A stretch of 64,000 nt of DNA from Arcanobacterium ihumii (GTDB lineage: Bacteria > Actinomycetota > Actinomycetes > Actinomycetales > Actinomycetaceae). Positions 29,249 to 36,826 of the stretch are shown here, piece by piece. The notes under the pieces were generated by a model that searched no databases, was not told where the DNA came from, and saw nothing but the letters and a program-made list of their open reading frames with translations. How positions within the stretch are numbered: position 1 is the first letter of the stretch; each line of letters begins with the position of its first letter. The position numbers were made by a program, and so were the translations under genes. Where the stretch lies: the NCBI RefSeq assembly GCF_900604515.1, contig NZ_UWOS01000001.1, forward strand, positions 558,001-622,000. Direction: 5' to 3'.

Positions 29249-30415
29249 TTATTTCCGAGCTTGGAGAACCGTGAATTTGGAGTTTCGATCGAGTTCTCGG
29301 ACTCGATCGAAACTCTTTTCAATTTCTGGGCGGTAGCGAAGATGTGAATTATGGACTAGGTAGAGGTCACCACCTGGGCAAAGAATACGGTGTGCAGCAA
29401 CAAGCAGGTTCTTAATCATTGTTGCATCGATACGTGTTCCTTCGTGGAACGGAGGATTGAGCAATACGAAGTCCGCCCAATTACTCGGAATATCTTGAGC
29501 AGCATCCGCCCAACTAACTTGTACTTTTCCGGCTTTAATTTCTGGGGCAAGCGTGATCGCTGCTGAGGCGCATGCATCGGCACTGATATCTGTGGCAAAG
29601 ATAGTTGCGTCCTCAAGCTCCGCAAAGAGTTGGCGCGATACTGCACCGTTTCCACAACCTAGATCAACAATACGTGGAGCGTCGTCAAATCCGCGGCGAT
29701 AATCGGAAACGATTCGGTAAATATCTGCAGAGGCTACTTCCCCTAAGAACTCTCCACCGTGATCGATTTTGGCTCCGCCAAATACTCCTCCAATTCCCGC
29801 GATCTTTCCATACTTCGAGTTTTGGATGGTCGGAGCATAAGAGGAAACTTCGATGAGGGTTGATTCACTCACAATCTGATCCATGACCTCCTGCTTCCCG
29901 ACTAGGCAACGATATTTACCAACTCCTCGGGTAGCTTGGCACTGCCCTAGCGCCTGTTCCAAAATGACGTTTTGGTTTCGGCTCATATGCTTGGTATTGG
30001 CACCGCCAACGAAGGTTACATTAGGTCCAAACGGAGCCAGAGAGGACACTAGATATTCCAGTTCACCAAGGGACTTCGGAAGGTGGCTAAGAACAAGGAC
30101 TTTCTTGGCAAAATTAGGATTCTGACCAGCATTAACAACCGTTAAGAAAAATTCATCGAGGCGAAGACTTCCATCTAAGCCACCGATGTGAACACGCGAA
30201 CGCATTAGGAAATCATCAGCCAATTTTGCACTGTTACGCGCCTGAGTAGCAGTTCTAGAGCCAATGTAAATTTGGCACCCACGATCTCGAGCACTGGCTT
30301 CAAGCGCAGCACGGAAGAGGTCTGCGTGGGGATCATCAAAAATAACGATCGATTGTGCGTCTTTTAAGCCCTCTGCCTTCGCGGTACTAATAATCAGCTC
30401 ATCAATTTTATTCAT
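29249..30415 (-). CDS. RsmC/RlmG-like class I rRNA methyltransferase
   Basis: This 388-residue protein has a degenerate N-terminal methyltransferase-like half and a catalytic C-terminal half. The SAM-binding motif is VDLGCGNGAVSRQL, and the catalytic NPPF is in VLLNPPFHEGTRI. This arrangement is that of RsmC/RlmG, which methylate guanines in rRNA. The start is ATG at 30415 behind AAGGTGG; a GTG at 30424 is less likely. Which rRNA base it modifies cannot be told. Confidence 0.82.
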   Translation of the reverse strand: MNKIDELIISTAKAEGLKDAQSIVIFDDPHADLFRAALEASARDRGCQIYIGSRTATQARNSAKLADDFLMRSRVHIGGLDGSLRLDEFFLTVVNAGQNPNFAKKVLVLSHLPKSLGELEYLVSSLAPFGPNVTFVGGANTKHMSRNQNVILEQALGQCQATRGVGKYRCLVGKQEVMDQIVSESTLIEVSSYAPTIQNSKYGKIAGIGGVFGGAKIDHGGEFLGEVASADIYRIVSDYRRGFDDAPRIVDLGCGNGAVSRQLFAELEDATIFATDISADACASAAITLAPEIKAGKVQVSWADAAQDIPSNWADFVLLNPPFHEGTRIDATMIKNLLVAAHRILCPGGDLYLVHNSHLRYRPEIEKSFDRVRELDRNSKFTVLQARK

Positions 30416-30534
30416 GCCTACCACCTTGCCTATTGCCAGCTGATTCCTCGAAGAATCGCTTAATGAAAAGAAAATCTTTGGTCGGGCTTGGGGTAATTCT
30501 ACAATTCCCGCAAACTACTCAGTCCATCATATAG

Positions 30535-30579
30535 GTGGCGGTGGTTTCGAGGACCGTTTCGCCTCGAAACCACCGCCAC
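30535..30579 (-). terminator. Long perfect hairpin after the aldo/keto reductase gene
   Basis: GTGGCGGTGGTTTCGAGG and CCTCGAAACCACCGCCAC form an 18-bp perfect stem with a nine-base loop. It lies just past the minus-strand AKR gene. No clear T run follows on the minus strand. Confidence 0.5.
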
Positions 30580-30620
30580 AATTAAGCGTTTTCACACATT
30601 ATGATTCTGAATCAGTCCCG

Positions 30621-31697
30621 CTATACACGCGATTGAGTGGCATCCCACCACAGGTTGACCCCTGATTCAACTGCATGATGATCGATCAATTTAAGCTCAT
30701 CATCGGTGAATTCAAGGTTATTGAGAGCACCCGCTGAGTCCTCCAATTGTGCTACCGAAGAAGCACCCACCAAGGCCGTTGTAACTGTGCGATCACCTTG
30801 GTCGCGTAAAATCCAAGCAATTGCCATCTGTGCAAGAGTTTGGCCTCGCTGTTGCGCAATTCGATTAAGCTCACGAACATGGTCAAGGATAGAATCGTTG
30901 AAGAAGTCTCTATCCATCTTGCCGGCTCCGATTCGAGAATCTGCGGGAATTCCGTTGAGATAACGATTTGTGAGGAGTCCCTGTGCAAGAGGCGTAAACG
31001 CAATCGTTCCCATGTTTTGTTCTGCAACTACATCGAGTAATGAAGGCTCACCTTCTTCAATCCAACGATTGAGCATCGAATAGGAAGGCTGATGAATAAC
31101 CAGCGGAGTTCCTAATTCTCGCATAATATCCGCAGCCTCCTTAGTAGCTGCAGCTGAGTAACTTGAGATTCCAGCATAAAGCGCTTTTCCTGACTTCACG
31201 GCATCGTGAAGCGCCATCATTGATTCTTCGATATTGGTATCTGCATCCGGGCGATGGTGGTAGAAAATATCTACATAATCCAGCCCCATGCGCTGGAGAG
31301 ATTCATCGAGAGAGCTCAAAAGATACTTACGGGAACCACCGAAACCGTTCGGTCCGTCCCACATATCCCATCCTGCTTTACTGGAGATAATGAGCTCATG
31401 GCGATGGGAAGCCAAGTCCTTAGCAAGCGCCCTGCCAAAGTTCTCCTCTGCAGAACCGTAGGGTGGCCCATAGTTATTCGCCAGATCAAAATGAAAGATC
31501 CCGAGATCAAATGCCTTGCGAATAATCTCACGTTGAATTTGAAATGGACGGTCATCACCGAAGTTATGCCACAGCCCAAGCGCTATTCGAGGAAGTTGTA
31601 AACCTGTATTTCCACAGCGTGCAAGCACCGTATGACTGTATCGCTGCGGATCTGCATGGTATTGATCGCCAGTTGGAAGATAGTTTAATTTGCTCAC
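30621..31697 (-). CDS. Aldo/keto reductase, YghZ-like
   Basis: This 358-residue protein is a NADPH-dependent aldo/keto reductase close to YghZ (L-glyceraldehyde 3-phosphate reductase). The catalytic tetrad is visible: Asp and Tyr in FDLANNYGPPYG, Lys in SSKAGWDMWDG, and His in IFYHHRPD. The signature LGLWHNFGD after the N terminus is specific to this subgroup. Such enzymes detoxify methylglyoxal and related aldehydes. I chose GTG at 31697 because homologs begin just before LNYLP; a start at 31733 would add 12 residues. Confidence 0.88.
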   Translation of the reverse strand: MSKLNYLPTGDQYHADPQRYSHTVLARCGNTGLQLPRIALGLWHNFGDDRPFQIQREIIRKAFDLGIFHFDLANNYGPPYGSAEENFGRALAKDLASHRHELIISSKAGWDMWDGPNGFGGSRKYLLSSLDESLQRMGLDYVDIFYHHRPDADTNIEESMMALHDAVKSGKALYAGISSYSAAATKEAADIMRELGTPLVIHQPSYSMLNRWIEEGEPSLLDVVAEQNMGTIAFTPLAQGLLTNRYLNGIPADSRIGAGKMDRDFFNDSILDHVRELNRIAQQRGQTLAQMAIAWILRDQGDRTVTTALVGASSVAQLEDSAGALNNLEFTDDELKLIDHHAVESGVNLWWDATQSRV

Positions 31698-31763
31698 ATT
31701 CCTATTCTGCCAACTGTTCACGATGCATACCACCCAAACAGAAGATCGCGTGGATAGCTTAAT

Positions 31764-33155
31764 ATGCTGAATATGAACTCCGTTTTAATCTCCGTTATCG
31801 TCATGCTCGTACTAGCCGTCCTGCGGGTCCATGTGGTGCTTTCGCTTTTTATTGGCGCACTAGTAGGCGGAACTATTGGCGGACTCGGATTTGACGGAAC
31901 AATGCTGGCATTCCAAGACGGTCTTTCAGGCGGCGCAAAAATTGCCCTTAGCTACGCTTTGCTCGGCGCATTCGCGATGGCGGTTGCCAGCTCTGGACTC
32001 CCCGAGATGCTTGCCCAGTGGCTGATTGGAAAGATTAACCACGAAACAGATGAAGCCAGCGACTCAGCCTACCAACTTCGACTCCATCGTCGTGCCACAC
32101 TGATCGCTAAATGGGGAATGATTGCAGGAATCTTGGCAATGGCGATTATGAGCCAGAATCTTATTCCGGTTCATATCGCCTTTATCCCTCTCCTTATTCC
32201 GCCGTTGCTACCAATCTTCAATAAACTCAACATTGACCGCCGTCTCATCGCGTGTGTCATCACATTTGGACTGGTCACAACCTACATGTTCCTACCGGTT
32301 GGCTTCGGTGCAATCTTCCTTAACGGAATTCTTCTTAAGAACATTAATACCGCGGGTTTAAACACCGACGGCATCAACGTTATGGTTGCCATGGCAATTC
32401 CTGCGCTCGGCATGCTCGTGGGACTCCTTATCGCAATCTTCTTCAGCTACCGCAAACCACGCTCTTACACCGAAACCGCTCCTGCAGTTCAAGAATCGTC
32501 AACATTTACCGAGCCATCTCGGTATCGCGTAACCGTTGCACTCGTAGCAATCATCGCAACCTTTGGAATTCAGCTCTTCATGATGAGCGCAGGTTTTAAA
32601 TCCGACTCACTTCTAGTCGGCGCACTAGTGGGGCTATCGATCTTCATGGTCACCGGAGCCGTAAAATGGAACGAGGCAGACGACGTCTTCACCCAAGGTA
32701 TGAAGATGATGGCGATGATCGGCTTCATTATGATTTCCGCCCAGGGCTTTGCAGCCGTTATGAACGCCACCGGCGACGTAACTTCTCTGGTAGATGGGGC
32801 GTCAAACCTATTTTCCGGGAATAAACCCGCCGCTGCTTTCGCAATGCTTATCGTTGGTCTGATCGTCACGATGGGAATCGGATCCTCGTTCTCCACCTTG
32901 CCGATCATCACCACGATTTATGTGCCTCTATGCCTCAGCCTAGGGTTCTCCCCACTCGCTACCGTTTCGATTATCGGTACCGCTGGCGCCTTGGGCGATG
33001 CGGGCTCACCGGCGTCAGATTCCACTTTGGGTCCCACATCGGGACTGAACGTAGATGGTCAACACGACCACATTCGAGACTCGGTTATCCCAACATTCTT
33101 GCACTTCAACATCCCACTACTGGTTGCGGGCTGGATTGCCGCCATGGTCCTATGA
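31764..33155 (+). CDS. Na+/H+ antiporter family protein (NhaC-like superfamily)
   Basis: This 463-residue membrane protein has about ten to eleven hydrophobic helices in two similar halves, with the paired stretches VVLSLFIGALVGG and DSLLVGALVGLSIF. The late motif LGDAGSPASDSTLGPTSGLN, with charged residues inside a membrane region, is typical of this antiporter group. It probably exchanges sodium for protons or carries a small organic anion. It is divergently transcribed from the AKR gene. Confidence 0.82.
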   Translation: MLNMNSVLISVIVMLVLAVLRVHVVLSLFIGALVGGTIGGLGFDGTMLAFQDGLSGGAKIALSYALLGAFAMAVASSGLPEMLAQWLIGKINHETDEASDSAYQLRLHRRATLIAKWGMIAGILAMAIMSQNLIPVHIAFIPLLIPPLLPIFNKLNIDRRLIACVITFGLVTTYMFLPVGFGAIFLNGILLKNINTAGLNTDGINVMVAMAIPALGMLVGLLIAIFFSYRKPRSYTETAPAVQESSTFTEPSRYRVTVALVAIIATFGIQLFMMSAGFKSDSLLVGALVGLSIFMVTGAVKWNEADDVFTQGMKMMAMIGFIMISAQGFAAVMNATGDVTSLVDGASNLFSGNKPAAAFAMLIVGLIVTMGIGSSFSTLPIITTIYVPLCLSLGFSPLATVSIIGTAGALGDAGSPASDSTLGPTSGLNVDGQHDHIRDSVIPTFLHFNIPLLVAGWIAAMVL

Positions 33156-33157
33156 TT

Positions 33158-33180
33158 AGGCTCGATAGCCTTTGATTTTT
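33158..33180 (+). terminator. Small intrinsic terminator after the antiporter gene
   Basis: AGGCT/AGCCT (33158-33162, 33167-33171) with loop CGAT is followed by TTGATTTTT. It is short but has a T-rich tail. Confidence 0.45.
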
Positions 33181-33208
33181 CATTCCTCTACACGATTCCT
33201 CAAGGCCA

Positions 33209-33643
33209 TTAAGCAGTTATCACTTCCCAAGGCTCAACCTCACCCTCGACTTTCTTAAAACAGGGATGAATCGGCGGATTGGCTTGTGGGACTATGCTTA
33301 ATAAGTGTGGGTTCCGCGCATGTAGCTTATTTCGCAGATGCTCCAATTCATACTCAAGTTGACCGTCGGTAACGTTGATCTGCGATTCTAAACGTTCGAC
33401 GTGATCTATCCGATTTGGATCAAATTTATATCCGCGTGCGACCGCTTCCACATAAACCGCATCCAAATAGGCAGCAATCGCGCCAAGGGGATCAGTGGAT
33501 TGCCGAAACCGTATTAACTGTGGATGCCTGGTATAGCCCTGCGTGCGACCTGCAAGAACAGCTTGTGCAAGGAGCGCTTCGCGCCATAGTGCCACGAGTC
33601 CCTGCCTGTCCAACAATGATGGGTGAATTGACCATAATCGCAT
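33209..33643 (-). CDS. Pyrimidine-dimer DNA glycosylase/endonuclease V-like
   Basis: This 144-residue protein matches the Pyr_excise family: it opens with MRLWSIHPSLLDRQGLVALW, continues with REALLAQAVLAG and GYTRHPQLIRF, all family-typical. The phage T4 enzyme of this group cuts DNA at UV dimers through a N-terminal amine after Met removal. Many bacterial members are longer or shorter; activity here is inferred. It faces the SRAP gene across about 100 bases. Confidence 0.8.
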   Translation of the reverse strand: MRLWSIHPSLLDRQGLVALWREALLAQAVLAGRTQGYTRHPQLIRFRQSTDPLGAIAAYLDAVYVEAVARGYKFDPNRIDHVERLESQINVTDGQLEYELEHLRNKLHARNPHLLSIVPQANPPIHPCFKKVEGEVEPWEVITA

Positions 33644-33706
33644 GTTTGCCTCTTTATTTTCCGCAAATTAATCGAGTCCCTCAAGAATACATAGATCGCT
33701 GTAGCA

Positions 33707-33736
33707 TTCACACACTCGGTGGAAAACACCTACAAT
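33707..33736 (+). promoter_or_regulatory. Leaderless promoter of the SRAP gene
   Basis: A -35 element TTCACA (33707-33712) and a -10 element TACAAT (33731-33736) are separated by 18 bases. The ATG at 33743 starts exactly seven bases beyond the -10 end, where transcription should begin, and no ribosome-binding site exists. The gene is therefore probably translated from a leaderless mRNA. Confidence 0.65.
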
Positions 33737-33742
33737 TCACGT

Positions 33743-34429
33743 ATGTGCGGAAGATTTACATTATATGTGGAGCCTGAAAGGCAACTTTCCCTATTCAAGC
33801 TCACGTCGATTGCCGACGCCGTATTCAAACTTCCGCCTTCATGGAACGTTGCACCATCGAATGACGTGCGCATTATCGTTGAACGTTACGACGACGCCGT
33901 ATCCGCCGTCGTCCGAGAAGCTCACGTTGCACGCTGGGGTTTAATACCTTCGTGGGCAAAAGATGCGCGAATTGGTGTGAAGATGATTAATGCACGAAGT
34001 GAGACATTAACCGAGAAGCCTTCATTTGCGACTTCCTTTAACTCACGCAGATGTCTTGTACCAGCCGATGGCTACTTCGAGTGGAAGAATGATGCTGGAA
34101 AGAAATGTCCTTTCTATATCACTCGCGACGATGGCTTACCACTCGCCTTTGCAGGGCTATATTCGTGGTGGAAAGATGGAGAAGAGTGGATTCTGTCTAC
34201 AACCATTATTACGAAAGCAGCAAATCAACTGAAGGATATCCATCATCGTGAACCCATCGTCGTTGATGAAAAAGATTTTGATGTATGGCTAAACCCAGGC
34301 AATTCCGATAACGAAGTCCTTACCGAAGTACTAAAGAAGTCTAACCCTTTCTTTAAAACTGCTCGTGTTGACGCTGCCGTGGGGAAAGTTAGCAACAATT
34401 CCCCGGCTAATATTCATGCATTGCCATGA
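33743..34429 (+). CDS. SRAP (HMCES/YedK) abasic-site processing protein
   Basis: This 228-residue protein carries the SRAP domain, which forms a covalent adduct with abasic sites in single-stranded DNA through Cys2. It starts MCGRFTLY with Cys2 in place, has the conserved WNVAPS, ARWGLIPSWA, the Glu in DGYFEWK and the His in IHHREPIV. The start is fixed by Cys2; the upstream in-frame extension to 33719 would destroy the active site. It is probably leaderless (see promoter entry). Confidence 0.95.
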   Translation: MCGRFTLYVEPERQLSLFKLTSIADAVFKLPPSWNVAPSNDVRIIVERYDDAVSAVVREAHVARWGLIPSWAKDARIGVKMINARSETLTEKPSFATSFNSRRCLVPADGYFEWKNDAGKKCPFYITRDDGLPLAFAGLYSWWKDGEEWILSTTIITKAANQLKDIHHREPIVVDEKDFDVWLNPGNSDNEVLTEVLKKSNPFFKTARVDAAVGKVSNNSPANIHALP

Positions 34430-34589
34430 GTAAGAATCGTAGTGGTATTTACAACTCTCTTTATTGATTTATCGCACATTTCTGCAAAAAAGTAATAAAA
34501 TTTTGATGTATATATCTTTCCTAGATACGTGCATAAAATAATTTGGCGCTGCACTTTCGTATGCGCTGCACACCGAGAAAGGATTTGCT

Positions 34590-36599
34590 GTGTCATCCAC
34601 TAATAGACCAGCCACTGCCGCGGCTAAAACGCGTCCATCTGCAGTTCGTGAGCTTACAATCCGTGCGATCATCATCGGCGGTCTCATCACGCTCGTATTC
34701 ACAGCCGCAAATGTTTACCTTGGCCTTAAAGTTGGCCTTACCTTTGCGACCTCCATCCCAGCTGCCGTCATCTCGATGGCAATTCTTCGCAAGTTCTCGG
34801 GTCACACGATCCAAGAGAACAACATCGTTCAGACCATCGCTTCAGCAGCTGGGACGCTTTCCGCAATCATCTTCGTGCTCCCTGGTTTGGTAATGATCGG
34901 CTGGTGGAGTGGATTCCCTTACTGGACCACCGCAGCGATCTGCGCATTCGGTGGAATCTTGGGCGTCATGTACTCGATTCCATTGCGTCGAGCACTCGTC
35001 ACTGGTTCAGATCTTCCCTACCCCGAAGGCGTTGCCGCCGCAGAAGTTCTCAAAGTTGGCTCCGATAGCGAAAACATCGAAAATGCCGAAGAAAACAAGA
35101 AGGGTCTTGCCGTTATAATCTGGGGATCAATCGCATCCGCTGGATATGCACTGCTCGCCGCAATGAAGGGCGTAGCAGGATCTATCTCCACCACCTTCCG
35201 TGTGGGCGCCGGTGGAACAATGTTAGGTTCCAGCCTCTCCCTCGCGCTCATCGGCGTCGGACACCTAGTCGGAATTGCTGTAGGTATCGCGATGATCGTA
35301 GGTCTATTGATTTCCTACGGCGCACTTCTCCCATATTTCTCAGCAGAAGCCCTCACCCACGGCGGCGAATTTGCTGATGTTGTTGCCGCAACCTTTAAGT
35401 CAGACGTTCGCTTCGTAGGCGCTGGCGCAATGGCCGTTGCAGCTGTTTGGACTCTCATCAAGATCATTGGTCCGATTGCCCGTGGTATCAAGGAATCACT
35501 AGCATCGTCACGCACCCGCAAGAGCGGTCACGATGTTCCAATTACCGAACGCGATATTCCATTCAATATTGTTTTGGGAACCATCCTTGCATCGATGCTT
35601 CCAATCGGCGCTCTCCTTTACCTATTCATACATGTTTCGGAGATCTCTAACCACACAGTAACTCTTGTTATCCTTTCGATCCTCTTCGTTCTCCTTATTG
35701 GTCTAATCGTTGCATCAGTTTGTGGCTACATGGCCGGACTCATCGGCGCTTCGAACTCGCCAATCTCTGGTGTTGGAATCATTGTGGTTCTTACCTCAGC
35801 TCTCTTGATTAAGGTAGTAACCGGAAACGAATCCGCATCGAACGCCCCTGCTCTAGTTGCATACACACTATTCACATCGGCTGTTGTGTTCGGAATCGCC
35901 ACGATTTCAAACGATAACCTTCAGGACCTCAAGACTGGACAGCTCGTTGAAGCAACTCCTTGGAAGCAGCAGGTAGCACTCGTAATTGGTGTTATCTTTG
36001 GATCGCTCATCATTCCACCAGTTCTTCAGCTAATGCTTGATGGATTCGGATTTGTTGGCGCGCCAGGTGCGGGAGAAAACGCTCTGGCCGCTCCACAGGC
36101 AGCACTCCTCTCCTCCGTTGCAGACGGCATCTTCGGCAACTCACTCGACTGGAGCCGAATTGGACTCGGTGCCCTAATCGGCGTCGTTATCATCGTCATC
36201 GATGAAGTTCTCAACAAGGTGAAGGGATGGAGCCTTCCTCCACTCGCCGTCGGAATGGGCATGTACCTTCCGGTTTCACTTACTCTCATGATCCCACTCG
36301 GCGCATTCATTGGTCGCGCATACGATCGATGGGCAGAGCGCAAGGCGAATCCAGAACCAATCAAGCGACTCGGCATTCTCCTTGCCACCGGCCTTATTGT
36401 GGGTGAATCGCTTTTCGGCGTCATCCTTGCTGGGATTATTGGTGCAACATCGAATGAAGAAGCACTTGCCGTATTCAACTTTGGAGATATACCAACTCAG
36501 ATTCTAGGAGTCATCGTCTTTGCAGGAGTGATCTACGCACTCTACCGCTGGGTACAGAAACTTTCCTTAGCTCCAGCAAAGGACTCCACAAAGGCCTGA
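34590..36599 (+). CDS. OPT family oligopeptide transporter
   Basis: This 669-residue membrane protein has about fifteen hydrophobic helices and the OPT signature stretch with ANVYLGLKVGLTFATSIPAAV near the N terminus (split here for length). Later motifs DLPYPEGVAAAEVLKVG and AGLIGASNSPISG are typical of the peptide-type YSL/OPT branch. It imports peptides or metal chelates. The GTG start at 34590 follows AAAGGA at a good distance. The gene ends in a strong terminator before cstA. Confidence 0.92.
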   Translation: MSSTNRPATAAAKTRPSAVRELTIRAIIIGGLITLVFTAANVYLGLKVGLTFATSIPAAVISMAILRKFSGHTIQENNIVQTIASAAGTLSAIIFVLPGLVMIGWWSGFPYWTTAAICAFGGILGVMYSIPLRRALVTGSDLPYPEGVAAAEVLKVGSDSENIENAEENKKGLAVIIWGSIASAGYALLAAMKGVAGSISTTFRVGAGGTMLGSSLSLALIGVGHLVGIAVGIAMIVGLLISYGALLPYFSAEALTHGGEFADVVAATFKSDVRFVGAGAMAVAAVWTLIKIIGPIARGIKESLASSRTRKSGHDVPITERDIPFNIVLGTILASMLPIGALLYLFIHVSEISNHTVTLVILSILFVLLIGLIVASVCGYMAGLIGASNSPISGVGIIVVLTSALLIKVVTGNESASNAPALVAYTLFTSAVVFGIATISNDNLQDLKTGQLVEATPWKQQVALVIGVIFGSLIIPPVLQLMLDGFGFVGAPGAGENALAAPQAALLSSVADGIFGNSLDWSRIGLGALIGVVIIVIDEVLNKVKGWSLPPLAVGMGMYLPVSLTLMIPLGAFIGRAYDRWAERKANPEPIKRLGILLATGLIVGESLFGVILAGIIGATSNEEALAVFNFGDIPTQILGVIVFAGVIYALYRWVQKLSLAPAKDSTKA

Positions 36600-36640
36600 T
36601 CTCCAGCTCAAGTCCTAATATTTCGGACTTAAGTACCAAT

Positions 36641-36692
36641 AGCTCTGGGTGAGTAATTGTGATTATTCGCGATTGCCCACCCAGAGCTTTTT
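36641..36692 (+). terminator. Intrinsic terminator of the OPT gene
   Basis: AGCTCTGGGT (36641-36650) pairs with ACCCAGAGCT (36679-36688) and is followed by TTTT. It separates the OPT gene from cstA. Confidence 0.8.
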
Positions 36693-36741
36693 ACTTTTGC
36701 ATACCGCCAATATTTATGTTCAAATCTATCGGGATCAGTTT

Positions 36742-36797
36742 TATACTATTTGTACTATCTGGTTCTCACAGTTTTTGTACATGCAGTACAAAAACTG
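36742..36797 (+). promoter_or_regulatory. cstA promoter with 12-bp palindrome in the leader
   Basis: TATACT at 36742-36747 is a plausible -10. Downstream, CAGTTTTTGTAC (36769-36780) and GTACAAAAACTG (36786-36797) form a perfect inverted repeat around ATGCA. It lies about 30 bases before the cstA start, a place for a repressor operator or an mRNA hairpin. The regulator is unknown. Confidence 0.5.
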
Positions 36798-36826
36798 GCA
36801 TTCAATTACGAGCAACGGAGATCGTT

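Noticed and set aside
36659-36826. Upstream extension of CstA
   Set aside because: It would cross the OPT terminator, the promoter and the palindrome; ATG at 36827 has a ribosome-binding site.
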